Shown in pieces: positions 18,089 through 25,710 of a stretch of DNA of 64,000 bases; positions within the stretch are counted from its first letter, which is position 1; each line of letters opens with the position of its first letter. The stretch comes from JBCDGH01 sp038751365 (GTDB taxonomy: Bacteria; Patescibacteriota; JACMRA01), in NCBI GenBank assembly GCA_038751365.1, contig JBCDGH010000001.1:1-64000 (forward strand), read 5' to 3'. The notes under the pieces are model-generated. The model was not told the DNA's origin. It did no database searches and worked only from the letters and a program-made list of their open reading frames with translations. Both the position numbers and the translations under genes were made by a program.

Positions 18089-19462
18089 ATGTCAAAGCTT
18101 GTAAAATCTGAATACGAAAATGATTTAGTTTATAATATCGACTACTTAGTAGAGAAAGATGAATATCAGACTTGGAGACAAAAGCTAATCAACCAAATAC
18201 TAAGTACTGTAGAAGTAACTGGTTTTAGGAAGGGTAAAGCCCCGGATGAACTAGCGATGAAGCAGCTAAATCTAAAGAGTGTTGAAGAAACAATTTTGCA
18301 GGAGACTATATCAAAATTTGGTACTCAAGCTCTGCAGGAAGCTAAAGATAAGCTGAAAAATGAGAGTAGAGTAGTCCAGAATCAAACTATAGACTTTAAC
18401 CTAGAACATACTGGACCTAGTGAAGATGGTTTTAAATTTAGATTGGTGCTAAGTTTGCTGCCTAAGATTGATCTATCCGGGTTGGAAAAAATTCAGGAGC
18501 CCCAGATTGAGAAAGATGATTTACCTCCTAGACTCTCTAAGGCAGAGTTTATCGCTAAAGAAGAAAGCAAATTTTTGGCTTCGTTGAATGAATATCAGAA
18601 GAGCGAAGAGGTGTCTAAAATGAACGATAAAATTCAGTTAGACTTAGTGGAGGTAGTTAAAGGTCAAGACCCAAGAGATTTAAAAGATGTCACCTACACC
18701 CTAGGAGTTAGCGAACTGCCTGAGGAATTCGTGTCAGAGTTGATTGGTGTTCAGGTAGGGCAAACTAAAAATTTTGATCTGAAGGTTCCAGCATCTAATG
18801 GGAGTACGAATAAAGGTACGTCTGTAAAATATACAATCACTGTTAAAGATCTACAGAGTCCCAAACATAGTGATATACAGGCTTTGCTAGATAATTCTGC
18901 AGAAGCTAAAAAGCAATTTGAAACCAGAGAGAAATTTAATGATTTTTTAGTTAATTATTATGACCAAGAATCAAAAGCTATTGAAGAAGACCTTAAGAAA
19001 CGTAAAATAATTGAAGAGTCTTTACAGATAGTTCCAGACTTTAGTCTGCCAATTGATAAGACTGAAGCAGAGCAGGATAGAATAATGCAGGTCATGCAAG
19101 ACCAAGTTAAGAACTCAGGTCAATCTTTGGGTCAAGTTTTTAAGCAAAGTGGTATTGAGAGGGATACCACCAAAAATATTGAAGATCCGATCGAGATCAA
19201 AAAAATCGTTTCCTCTTACGTAAGTAGAGAATTTAAGTGGATTTTTATTCTAAGAAGTATTTACGAATTTAAGGTAGAAGAAAAAATTAGTAACGAACAG
19301 ATTGATACTGTATCTGCAGAGATGCAAAAAAAGCCAAGAGAGTACAATTTACAAGAGGGTCAAAACTCTGAATACTATAGAGAGATTGCCTACGATAGAC
19401 TAATGAGAAGTAAATCTACAACATGGCTGTTCAATCTTGCTAGTAGTAATACAACAAAATAG
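18089..19462 (+). CDS. tig: Trigger factor
   Basis: Ribosome-associated chaperone of 457 residues. The N-terminal ribosome-binding domain has the signature TGFRKGKAPDELA near residue 46. The middle PPIase-like region runs at about 155-250 (MNDKIQLDLVEVV, TYTLGVSELPEEF) and the long helical C-terminal arms fill the rest. TTGACA at 18050-18055 lies 39 nt upstream of the ATG. Monocistronic; clpX/clpP, frequent neighbours elsewhere, are absent. Confidence 0.9.
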   Translation: MSKLVKSEYENDLVYNIDYLVEKDEYQTWRQKLINQILSTVEVTGFRKGKAPDELAMKQLNLKSVEETILQETISKFGTQALQEAKDKLKNESRVVQNQTIDFNLEHTGPSEDGFKFRLVLSLLPKIDLSGLEKIQEPQIEKDDLPPRLSKAEFIAKEESKFLASLNEYQKSEEVSKMNDKIQLDLVEVVKGQDPRDLKDVTYTLGVSELPEEFVSELIGVQVGQTKNFDLKVPASNGSTNKGTSVKYTITVKDLQSPKHSDIQALLDNSAEAKKQFETREKFNDFLVNYYDQESKAIEEDLKKRKIIEESLQIVPDFSLPIDKTEAEQDRIMQVMQDQVKNSGQSLGQVFKQSGIERDTTKNIEDPIEIKKIVSSYVSREFKWIFILRSIYEFKVEEKISNEQIDTVSAEMQKKPREYNLQEGQNSEYYREIAYDRLMRSKSTTWLFNLASSNTTK

Positions 19463-19577
19463 TACCTTTATACTCTTTCCCACGATGTAAGTTAATAAAT
19501 AGCCTATTTTAAAGGATTGCCAGATTTATTTTTGAACATTTGGTAGAAATGTGTAGCTTTGCCCAAATTATAGTTCA

Positions 19578-20618
19578 TTAGCTTCTGGGTAAGAGTGGTG
19601 TATCAACGATATGCACTATACCATTACTTTGGATTACATTAGGGGTAGAAATTACAGACACATTATCTGGAGTCTCAGATTTGACTGATACAAGACTGTC
19701 TTTAGCAATAATAGTAAGCTTCTCACCGTTTAATGTTGTAAGTTGCTGATCGTCAGTAAAATCGCTTAGTAAATATTTACCTTGAACCACATGATAGGTC
19801 AGGAATGAAGTTAAGGTTTGTTTATTTTCAGGCTTCAGTAAGTTATCAACTACTCCGTTAGGGAGCTTAGAAAAGGCATCATTATCAGGTACAAATACGG
19901 TAAATGGACCTACTCCCTCTAATGCCTCTGTTAATTCTGCCGCCTTTAAAGATGCTACAAAACTGGTTAGATTAGGTGTAGATGAGGTGTTTTCAACAAT
20001 ATTTTTACTTCTTAACATGGATGTACCACCTACTGTCGGATTAAGGTCTGGCTCAAGTATATTATCTATCAAATGGCTGATACCGTTACTGTGTTCAACA
20101 TCACTATCGGAGACTTCCACATTATCGACCAAAAGTTTATCTTCGGTTTTTGATATTTTAAGATCTTGACCTTGAAGTGTAGTTAGGACTTGTCCGTCTA
20201 CTAACTCAGAAGTGAGGTATTTACCAGAAACAATATGATATTTCAATATTTCTTGTAATGTATTTTTATTTTCCGTCCTTAGAAGATCATCTCTAGTCTC
20301 TACAGGTAGTTCGTTGAAAGCCGTGTCAGTTGGTGCAAAGACAGTGAACGGTCCTGATTCTCGTAGACTGGTTTTTAATTCAGCTATTTGAATTGCACTA
20401 TTAAAAGTTGTTAAATTACTAGCGTCCTTGAAGTTTTCAACTATATCAGCACCTGAAGAAATCACTGCACCACCTACTATCCTTTCTCCCACCTCTTTAG
20501 TAGTTTTATTTTCTTCTTGCGCACTATTCTCCCTGACCATAGTCGTACCGAATACTGCGCCAATAATTACAATTAGAGCAAGTATACTTGAAAAGATAAT
20601 CACCTGCTTTTTAGACAT
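19578..20618 (-). CDS. Membrane-anchored protein with two fasciclin (FAS1) domains
   Basis: 346 residues: an N-terminal membrane helix (about 7-27), an acidic linker and two FAS1 repeats (about 60-190 and 205-345). Each shows the family landmarks FTVFAPTDTAFNELP / FTVFVPDNDAFSKLP, then YHIVSGKYL / YHVVQGKYL, then NGISHLIDNIL / NGIVHIVDTPLL. FAS1 domains mediate adhesion, so a surface attachment role is plausible for an episymbiont, though not shown. The tandem copies look like an internal duplication. Confidence 0.85.
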   Translation of the reverse strand: MSKKQVIIFSSILALIVIIGAVFGTTMVRENSAQEENKTTKEVGERIVGGAVISSGADIVENFKDASNLTTFNSAIQIAELKTSLRESGPFTVFAPTDTAFNELPVETRDDLLRTENKNTLQEILKYHIVSGKYLTSELVDGQVLTTLQGQDLKISKTEDKLLVDNVEVSDSDVEHSNGISHLIDNILEPDLNPTVGGTSMLRSKNIVENTSSTPNLTSFVASLKAAELTEALEGVGPFTVFVPDNDAFSKLPNGVVDNLLKPENKQTLTSFLTYHVVQGKYLLSDFTDDQQLTTLNGEKLTIIAKDSLVSVKSETPDNVSVISTPNVIQSNGIVHIVDTPLLPRS

Positions 20619-20653
20619 GGTATACAGCTGAAACCTTTTTTTAAAGCTGTCAA
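20619..20653 (-). promoter_or_regulatory. Leaderless-type promoter of the FAS1 gene
   Basis: On the minus strand TTGACA (20653-20648) starts 35 nt before the ATG at 20618. Confidence 0.5.
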
Positions 20654-20756
20654 TTGAGTAGGGATCAGGGTAGTATGCATTTATACAACTGTTATTTCAA
20701 TATAACTTCGAGAGTTTGTTCTATATCAGGAAATCAAAAGAACCTTTAATGTAGCT

Positions 20757-20957
20757 TTAAGAGTCAGTAGGGTCAGGAATATTAGAGTCTCTAAGATACC
20801 TCCAGTCTGTAGTTCTATCTTGTGGAGTCTCTTTACCTTGAGAATCTAGAGTAAGTGGATGACCCTCAAATTGTTCATTTCCAGTATACTGCTCTACTTC
20901 TGGTTTGTTTATAGTTACTTCTTGCTCTTGGTTTGTGTTTATTTTTGGTGTTTCCAT
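20757..20957 (-). CDS. Small acidic hydrophilic protein, unknown
   Basis: Not recognised. The 66 residues are Gln/Glu/Thr-rich, with no membrane segment and little predicted order, ending in PDPTDS. It lies 30 bp downstream of tRNA-Gln on the same strand and may be read from the tRNA transcript. The composition looks coding rather than random, but a spurious ORF is possible. Confidence 0.4.
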   Translation of the reverse strand: METPKINTNQEQEVTINKPEVEQYTGNEQFEGHPLTLDSQGKETPQDRTTDWRYLRDSNIPDPTDS

Positions 20958-20987
20958 TATGTCTTATTAAAGTTTTTATGTATTTAC

Positions 20988-21061
20988 TGGTTCGGGGACA
21001 GGGATTCGAACCCCGGTTAATGGCGTCAAAGGCCACTGTCCTACCACTAGACGATCCCCGA
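20988..21061 (-). tRNA. tRNA-Gln (anticodon UUG)
   Basis: Acceptor TCGGGGA pairs with TCCCCGA. The anticodon loop CTTTGAC gives TTG in the gene. The T loop TTCGAAT is normal. Discriminator A and an encoded CCA follow. Confidence 0.95.
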
Positions 21062-21073
21062 TTATAATTAACT

Positions 21074-21159
21074 TGGTGCGCGAGAAGGGATTTGAACCCT
21101 CACAAGATTGCTCTCGCTGGCACCTGAAGCCAGTGTGTCTACCGTTCCACCACCCGCGC
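21074..21159 (-). tRNA. tRNA-Leu (anticodon CAG), long variable arm
   Basis: Acceptor GCGCGGG pairs with CTCGCGC, including one G-U. The anticodon stem CTGGC/GCCAG encloses TTCAGGT, giving CAG. A long variable arm and encoded CCA are present. It lies 12 bp upstream of tRNA-Gln on the same strand, so they probably form one transcript. Confidence 0.95.
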
Positions 21160-21232
21160 GATGTAACCGATGATACATAAATAATTAAAGTAAAATTCTT
21201 AAATTGTAAAGAGAGGATTTAGGTTTTATATT

Positions 21233-21261
21233 TTGACAAACGGTCTGAAAAATAGTAGATT
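21233..21261 (+). promoter_or_regulatory. smpB: smpB promoter
   Basis: TTGACA at 21233-21238 and TAGATT at 21256-21261 with a 17-bp spacer. The leader would be about 9 nt. Confidence 0.55.
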
Positions 21262-21276
21262 GAAGCTTAGATTTAT

Positions 21277-21681
21277 ATGAATTTAGCCAGAAATAAAAAA
21301 GCTCACTTTGATTATCATATTCTTGAATCATATCAGGCTGGCTTGTCGATATCTGGAAAAATGGTAAAACAGCTCAGGCAAAAACGAGTCAACATAACTG
21401 GAAAATATATAATATATCAAAAACTACAACTACAGATAATTGATTTTGGGAATGATAAGCTCAGAGAGAATGTGCCACTACTTCTAAACAAAAAAGAGCA
21501 AGCAGAAATTAGTTCAAGATTGAACGAGAAGGGTATAAGCTGTGTCGTTTTAAACATATACACCCTAGGCAGATGGATAAAAGCTGAGATAGCTATCGTG
21601 CGTGGTAAAAAGAATTTTGATAAGAGGGAAAGTATAAAAAAACGTGATTTAGAAAGAGAAGAAGCTAGAAATTTACTGTGA
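21277..21681 (+). CDS. smpB: SsrA-binding protein SmpB
   Basis: Partner of tmRNA in ribosome rescue. The 134 residues align with the SmpB core: ARNKKAHFDYHILESYQAGLSISG, the central beta barrel, a YTLGRWIKAEIAIVRGKKNFDKRE region and the basic C-terminal tail KKRDLEREEARNLL, which acts in the decoding centre. The first barrel strands are diverged (MVKQLRQKRVNITGKY for the usual EVKSLR.GRANL). tmRNA itself is not seen in this window. Confidence 0.9.
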   Translation: MNLARNKKAHFDYHILESYQAGLSISGKMVKQLRQKRVNITGKYIIYQKLQLQIIDFGNDKLRENVPLLLNKKEQAEISSRLNEKGISCVVLNIYTLGRWIKAEIAIVRGKKNFDKRESIKKRDLEREEARNLL

Positions 21682-21775
21682 TTCCAACTTTTATTAGTAT
21701 TGTTCGGCTTTGCAACGTCACAAAATTGACAAGATGAATTCACTTTTATACTATCCGTGCTATAATTTATTATAT

Positions 21776-22081
21776 ATGAGTAAGAGTTTTTTCGCTGGTA
21801 TGGAGGAAGTTTTTTCAAGGCTTATTTCTCTGGTTATTGCAATAACTTTTTTTCTAGTCTACGTTTTTGCGAAAGATAGTCAGGAGTTAAGAATTGATTG
21901 GTCTGGCACACTTTTTGTTTTGCTGATATTTTGGCTGGTATATGAGTTCCTGAGTTATGGATTATATGTTTTGTTTGTATATTTCACTAAACAAGGTAGA
22001 GATAAGACGATAACTGAGCTGAATAGTAATCCGGAAGAGGTTGAATCAGTACTTGACCAAAACGGTAATAGTGAGCTTTAG
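21776..22081 (+). CDS. Small two-helix membrane protein, unknown
   Basis: Not recognised. The 101 residues have hydrophobic helices at about 15-33 and 43-68 and an acidic tail with NSNPEEVESVLDQNG. The ATG at 21776 was preferred to an upstream start at 21710 because TATAAT (21761-21766) with TTCACT (21739-21744) would start transcription close to it. It precedes ssb by 23 bp and probably shares its transcript. Confidence 0.55.
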   Translation: MSKSFFAGMEEVFSRLISLVIAITFFLVYVFAKDSQELRIDWSGTLFVLLIFWLVYEFLSYGLYVLFVYFTKQGRDKTITELNSNPEEVESVLDQNGNSEL

Positions 22082-22104
22082 TAAATATACTAAAACCATG
22101 AATT

Positions 22105-22587
22105 ATGAATAAAGTATTTTTAATAGGAAATCTTACCAAAGAACCAGAAGTTAGAGTTACAGGAACTGGCAAAAAAGTTGTTAATTTTAGTATTGCCGTC
22201 AATGAAGGTAAAGATATGAATGGGCAAGAAATAGTCCAGTATTTTAACATGTCAGCTTGGGAGAGACTAGCTGATATTATAGAGCAATACGTTAAGAAGG
22301 GTACAAAAGTAGCAGTGGTAGGAAGACTTCAGAATAGAAGCTGGGACAAACCAGATGGTACTAAAGGCTATGCTACTGATGTATCTGTGCGTGAATTAGA
22401 AATTTTGACTTCAAAAGCTGACTCAGAAAGGTTAGCTGCAGCAGCCCAAGCTACAAGTAGCAACTCGTCGAATCAACAAGCTACACCCACAAGTCAAGCT
22501 GATGATAAGACTGCAAATGAAACCAAAGCAGCTCTAGAAGTACCTGAGATTGATGTAGACAGCATCAACGTACAAATGCCGTTTTAG
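22105..22587 (+). CDS. ssb: Single-stranded DNA-binding protein
   Basis: Binds ssDNA in replication and repair. The 160 residues comprise an OB fold (MNKVFLIGNLTKEPEVR, VVNFSIAVN, AWERLADIIEQYVKKGTKVAVVGRLQNRSW) and a flexible Ala/Ser/Gln/Thr-rich linker. The C-terminal tip DVDSINVQMPF keeps the acidic-hydrophobic end used for partner docking. Probably co-transcribed with the small membrane protein before it. Confidence 0.95.
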   Translation: MNKVFLIGNLTKEPEVRVTGTGKKVVNFSIAVNEGKDMNGQEIVQYFNMSAWERLADIIEQYVKKGTKVAVVGRLQNRSWDKPDGTKGYATDVSVRELEILTSKADSERLAAAAQATSSNSSNQQATPTSQADDKTANETKAALEVPEIDVDSINVQMPF

Positions 22588-22634
22588 TTAAATATTACTA
22601 AAATTGCTAAAAAATTTTGGACTAGAACCTATAT

Positions 22635-23024
22635 TTGTACTATGATTCGTTTGCTTACATATCTTCAGACAGAGGTAAAAAAGTGAACAGAGATGATATT
22701 GTTATACAAAGTGCCTTAGTAGACGGTCAGCCTTTTACAGGTAAGTTTGATGCAGAGACTTTAAAATTACTTCCCTATGAAGTTTTTGTGTCGGGTAGAG
22801 CAAATGACATAGCAGCTCGGATTGGGTGGTTATGCGGTCTGAAAGTAATGCGAGGAGAGACGAAGTGTAAGAGCGCAACAATCATTATCTTACTTAGAGG
22901 TAAGGAATTTGCGGCTAGATATACTCAGGAGAATAATGGATGGTATGGAAAATTCCTAAGTGAAGATGATAAAAAAGCTATAATGAAAAGAGTTCAAAAG
23001 AGAATTAAAGAAGAGGATATATAG
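22635..23024 (+). CDS. Hypothetical protein
   Basis: Not recognised; 129 residues, soluble, mixed alpha/beta with a strongly basic C-terminal helix (KKAIMKRVQKRIKEEDI). No in-frame ATG exists near the start. TTG at 22635 gives the longest product, and GTG at 22683 is an alternative. An out-of-frame ATG at 22642 reads 14 codons and its TGA overlaps the GTG (GTGA), which would allow translational coupling. Located 47 bp after ssb. Confidence 0.5.
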   Translation: MYYDSFAYISSDRGKKVNRDDIVIQSALVDGQPFTGKFDAETLKLLPYEVFVSGRANDIAARIGWLCGLKVMRGETKCKSATIIILLRGKEFAARYTQENNGWYGKFLSEDDKKAIMKRVQKRIKEEDI

Positions 23025-23112
23025 CTATTGTTTTAAAGAATCAGTATAGTTCTTTCTTGCAAATTCTAAATCTTTTATCTAGCATTTCATTTGCATTCTA
23101 GAATGAATTATT

Positions 23113-23289
23113 ATGGAGAGTATCAGGAAACTCAGAAAAGTCTGTGTCCGTCTAAATCCATTTCTTTTTCTTATTGCTCTAGGCATTCTTCTTGCTGAGC
23201 TGGTTGGTATCTTCCAACCAATCCACCCGTGGATTGAAAGTATGACGTTTATTGTATTCATACTTTCGGTTAGTATGCTAACAGACTAG
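23113..23289 (+). CDS. 58-residue small membrane protein
   Basis: A short ORF starting MESIRKLRKVCVRLN and then two hydrophobic segments (about 16-34 and 42-57) around the turn IFQPIHPW. A TTGCAA/TAGCAT-type promoter lies upstream near 23060-23090, and a good rho-independent terminator begins 7 bp after its stop. This transcription-unit structure is the main support. Function unknown. Confidence 0.55.
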   Translation: MESIRKLRKVCVRLNPFLFLIALGILLAELVGIFQPIHPWIESMTFIVFILSVSMLTD

Positions 23290-23296
23290 TAAGCAA

Positions 23297-23328
23297 GGCC
23301 CTGTATCTAATTCAGGGTCTATTTTTTT
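23297..23328 (+). terminator. Rho-independent terminator
   Basis: Stem GGCCCTG/CAGGGTC (one G-U) followed by TATTTTTTT. The stem reaches the stop codon of the convergent tyrS. Confidence 0.8.
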
Positions 23329-24512
23329 ATGTTTTTAACTAATTCTAAACCTTTTGGGTTATTCTGAGCATATTGATATATTGGCTCGAACCAGTTGGCT
23401 AAAGTCCTAGCTACTCCGTTTTTAAGATCTAGTGGGTGTAAATTACTTGCAAAATAGTCTTTCTTTAGTTCAGAATAGCTAGTATATTCTTTATCTCCTC
23501 CAAATTTTTCTGGACGGTTTACAAACACATGTTTACCAGCAGGATAGATCAAATTTTCGCACCAATTCAGTATAGGGTTGTAAGTTTGTTCTTGTTCTAT
23601 TTCTTCAAGACTTTGATCTTGTTTAGGTATTGGACAATAGGCTTTTTTCAGCTTTCTAGAGATTTCTTCGAAAGAGTCATGTACCCAAACAGCTGAGTCT
23701 GGCTTAGACTTACTCATTTTTAAGTCTTCAGTAATGTCTGCGGTCATTCTGTTTTGTACATCATTGGCACTTACTCCAAGGCTCAATAAAAGCTTATGAT
23801 GTATAGCTATAGGCTTTATGTTTGCCTGACCAATTTTTATTCCAAAGTCTTCATTCATACTAGGAGCTATCTCGCGCATTAACACATGACATTTCCTTTG
23901 ATCGAGACCGGCATGTACAAGATGTGACTGCAAGAAAAAAGCATCTGCTACCTGCATTACTGGATAGCATAAAATACCAAATTCTACCGACTCTCCCTCT
24001 TTTTTCCCGGCTACAGTAACTGATTTATTAACTCTGGACAGGCTAAGGTTTCTGGCAGCTTTTATCATATAATCTAGATATCTTTGTCCTTTAGAATCTC
24101 CTCTAAAGTATTCTGAGTTAGCGTCTAGGAAGTCGATTTGATCTACATTACAGCCCACTACTCTGCAACACTCAATAAATATTGGTTTGAAATACTGCTC
24201 TGCGACCCTATGGATGGTTTCCATTTGACCATCTAGTTTGTTGTTCAACCAAGTGTGATAGTTAGCTAACCAAATTGTACATTTTACTCCAGCTTCCTGT
24301 AATTTTTTGATTTTTAGGGCTGTTACTATGCCAGTACCCAAATGTATCTGTCCGCTAATCTCAAAACCAATATAATGCCTTATTTCTTGTTTAGACTGGT
24401 TGGATTGCACTATCAGAACCTGCAATTCTGCATCAAGCTGTTGTTCATTCGAAGGTAGTATTTCTACGGTATTAAATTTAATCGCATCCTTCAGTTTTTG
24501 GAGATCATACAT
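23319..24512 (-). CDS. tyrS: Tyrosyl-tRNA synthetase, archaeal/eukaryotic type
   Basis: Class I synthetase of 397 residues. The HIGH-like motif is YIGFEISGQIHLGTGI. The Tyr pocket region reads YPVMQVADAFFLQSHLVHAGLDQRKCHVLMRE, and KMSKSKPDSAVWVHD is the KMSKS loop. DQRK, KPDSA and the absence of a C-terminal S4 domain are features of the archaeal/eukaryotic TyrRS rather than the usual bacterial form. Its start lies 8 bp after the end of the cyclophilin gene on the same strand, so they likely form an operon. Confidence 0.9.
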   Translation of the reverse strand: MYDLQKLKDAIKFNTVEILPSNEQQLDAELQVLIVQSNQSKQEIRHYIGFEISGQIHLGTGIVTALKIKKLQEAGVKCTIWLANYHTWLNNKLDGQMETIHRVAEQYFKPIFIECCRVVGCNVDQIDFLDANSEYFRGDSKGQRYLDYMIKAARNLSLSRVNKSVTVAGKKEGESVEFGILCYPVMQVADAFFLQSHLVHAGLDQRKCHVLMREIAPSMNEDFGIKIGQANIKPIAIHHKLLLSLGVSANDVQNRMTADITEDLKMSKSKPDSAVWVHDSFEEISRKLKKAYCPIPKQDQSLEEIEQEQTYNPILNWCENLIYPAGKHVFVNRPEKFGGDKEYTSYSELKKDYFASNLHPLDLKNGVARTLANWFEPIYQYAQNNPKGLELVKNIKK

Positions 24513-24519
24513 ACAACAT

Positions 24520-25497
24520 TTACAAAACTTCTACGGACTCTATTCTAACATCTTTACTAGGTCTAGTTAAGCCTGGGCTATCATCACTTTCTACAGGGTC
24601 AACTTGGTCTGAAATATAATCTAACACCTCGAAATCAGAATCATCAACTACTCCAAATACAGTATAATCTGCTGGTAGCTGGGTGTCTTCAAGAGTAATG
24701 AAGAATTGGCTGCTCGCCGAATCAGGGCTGTTAGTTTTTGCCATTAGAATAAGACCCTTTCTGTAAGTGACATTACCGGTTTCTTTGTCAAAATTTTCAT
24801 AAAGGCTCGGTGCTCTGAATTCAGGCTCATTTATAATTTCTGAGCTACCAGCTTCTGCATCGGAACTTACTTCTGGTTCAATTATCCAAAGTTCGTCTAC
24901 TAAGGGTTCTCCTGTGGCTGTCTCTCCTCCACTACCATTTCCACTAGGATCACCACCTTGAATTACTGCAAAATTTTCTTGCTCAACTATTCTATGGAAA
25001 AGCATATTGTCGTAATAGTCACGATAAGCAAGTCTAACAAAGTTTTCGACTGTTTCTGGAGCCCATTCTTTTTCCATGCTGATCTGTAACTTTCTTTCTT
25101 CTTGATCGTCTATAGAAATAGCCATTTCCACTTCAAACTCATTTCTTGAGTCCAAATCTAGTTCAGCAGATTCTTGAGCTAATCTGTCTTGATTTTCTTC
25201 TCTACTCCTAGCTTGTTCTGCCTCTACCTCTTTTTGCTCTCTAGCAGCCTTTGCCTCATCAGTTTGATCCGTAATGTAAGGGATTAAGACTAAACTAATA
25301 CTGAAAGTAACCGCAATTGCTACAAAAGCTGATATTAGGGCGACTAGCTGACTTGGTTTTATCCACTTTCTAGATTTCGAATCATTAGTAACGTTGTTAA
25401 TGTTGACTTCAGGTTCAGAAGTTGCTGAATCAATGGGAGGAAGCTCTACCACTGTCTTTTTCTTTTTGGAAACAGTTTTCTTTAATTTATTTGACAT
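24520..25497 (-). CDS. Membrane-anchored cyclophilin-type peptidyl-prolyl isomerase
   Basis: 325 residues: a short Lys-rich N-terminus, one membrane helix (about 45-70), an acidic coiled-coil linker rich in Glu/Ala, and a cyclophilin domain. Landmarks are APETVENFVRLAYRDYYDNMLFHRIVEQENFAVIQGGDP, then KGLILMAKTNSPDSASSQFFITL and YTVFGVV. The domain probably faces outward. The ATG at 25497 was chosen over TTG at 25512. First gene of a likely operon with tyrS. Confidence 0.9.
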   Translation of the reverse strand: MSNKLKKTVSKKKKTVVELPPIDSATSEPEVNINNVTNDSKSRKWIKPSQLVALISAFVAIAVTFSISLVLIPYITDQTDEAKAAREQKEVEAEQARSREENQDRLAQESAELDLDSRNEFEVEMAISIDDQEERKLQISMEKEWAPETVENFVRLAYRDYYDNMLFHRIVEQENFAVIQGGDPSGNGSGGETATGEPLVDELWIIEPEVSSDAEAGSSEIINEPEFRAPSLYENFDKETGNVTYRKGLILMAKTNSPDSASSQFFITLEDTQLPADYTVFGVVDDSDFEVLDYISDQVDPVESDDSPGLTRPSKDVRIESVEVL

Positions 25498-25710
25498 AAA
25501 CTGGTTTGACAATAATACCTTGAGGCAATATTATTCCTACGAGTTCGTCAAGGGCTTTATATTAGTGTACACACAATACTAAATTATAACCTGTATAGGT
25601 TAAGATGTAAATGCAGAGTAAACATCAAAGAGTCCGTTAGTGTTTATATAAAATATAGTTATTTTCAAAATTATTTTCTTATAGCCTGAAAAAAGTTAAT
25701 TCGTTTACTC

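Noticed and set aside
22642..22686. 14-codon leader ORF coupled to a GTG start at 22683
   Set aside because: The GTGA overlap is neat, but the sequence upstream of the GTG in the main frame also looks coding, so it is kept only as an alternative start.
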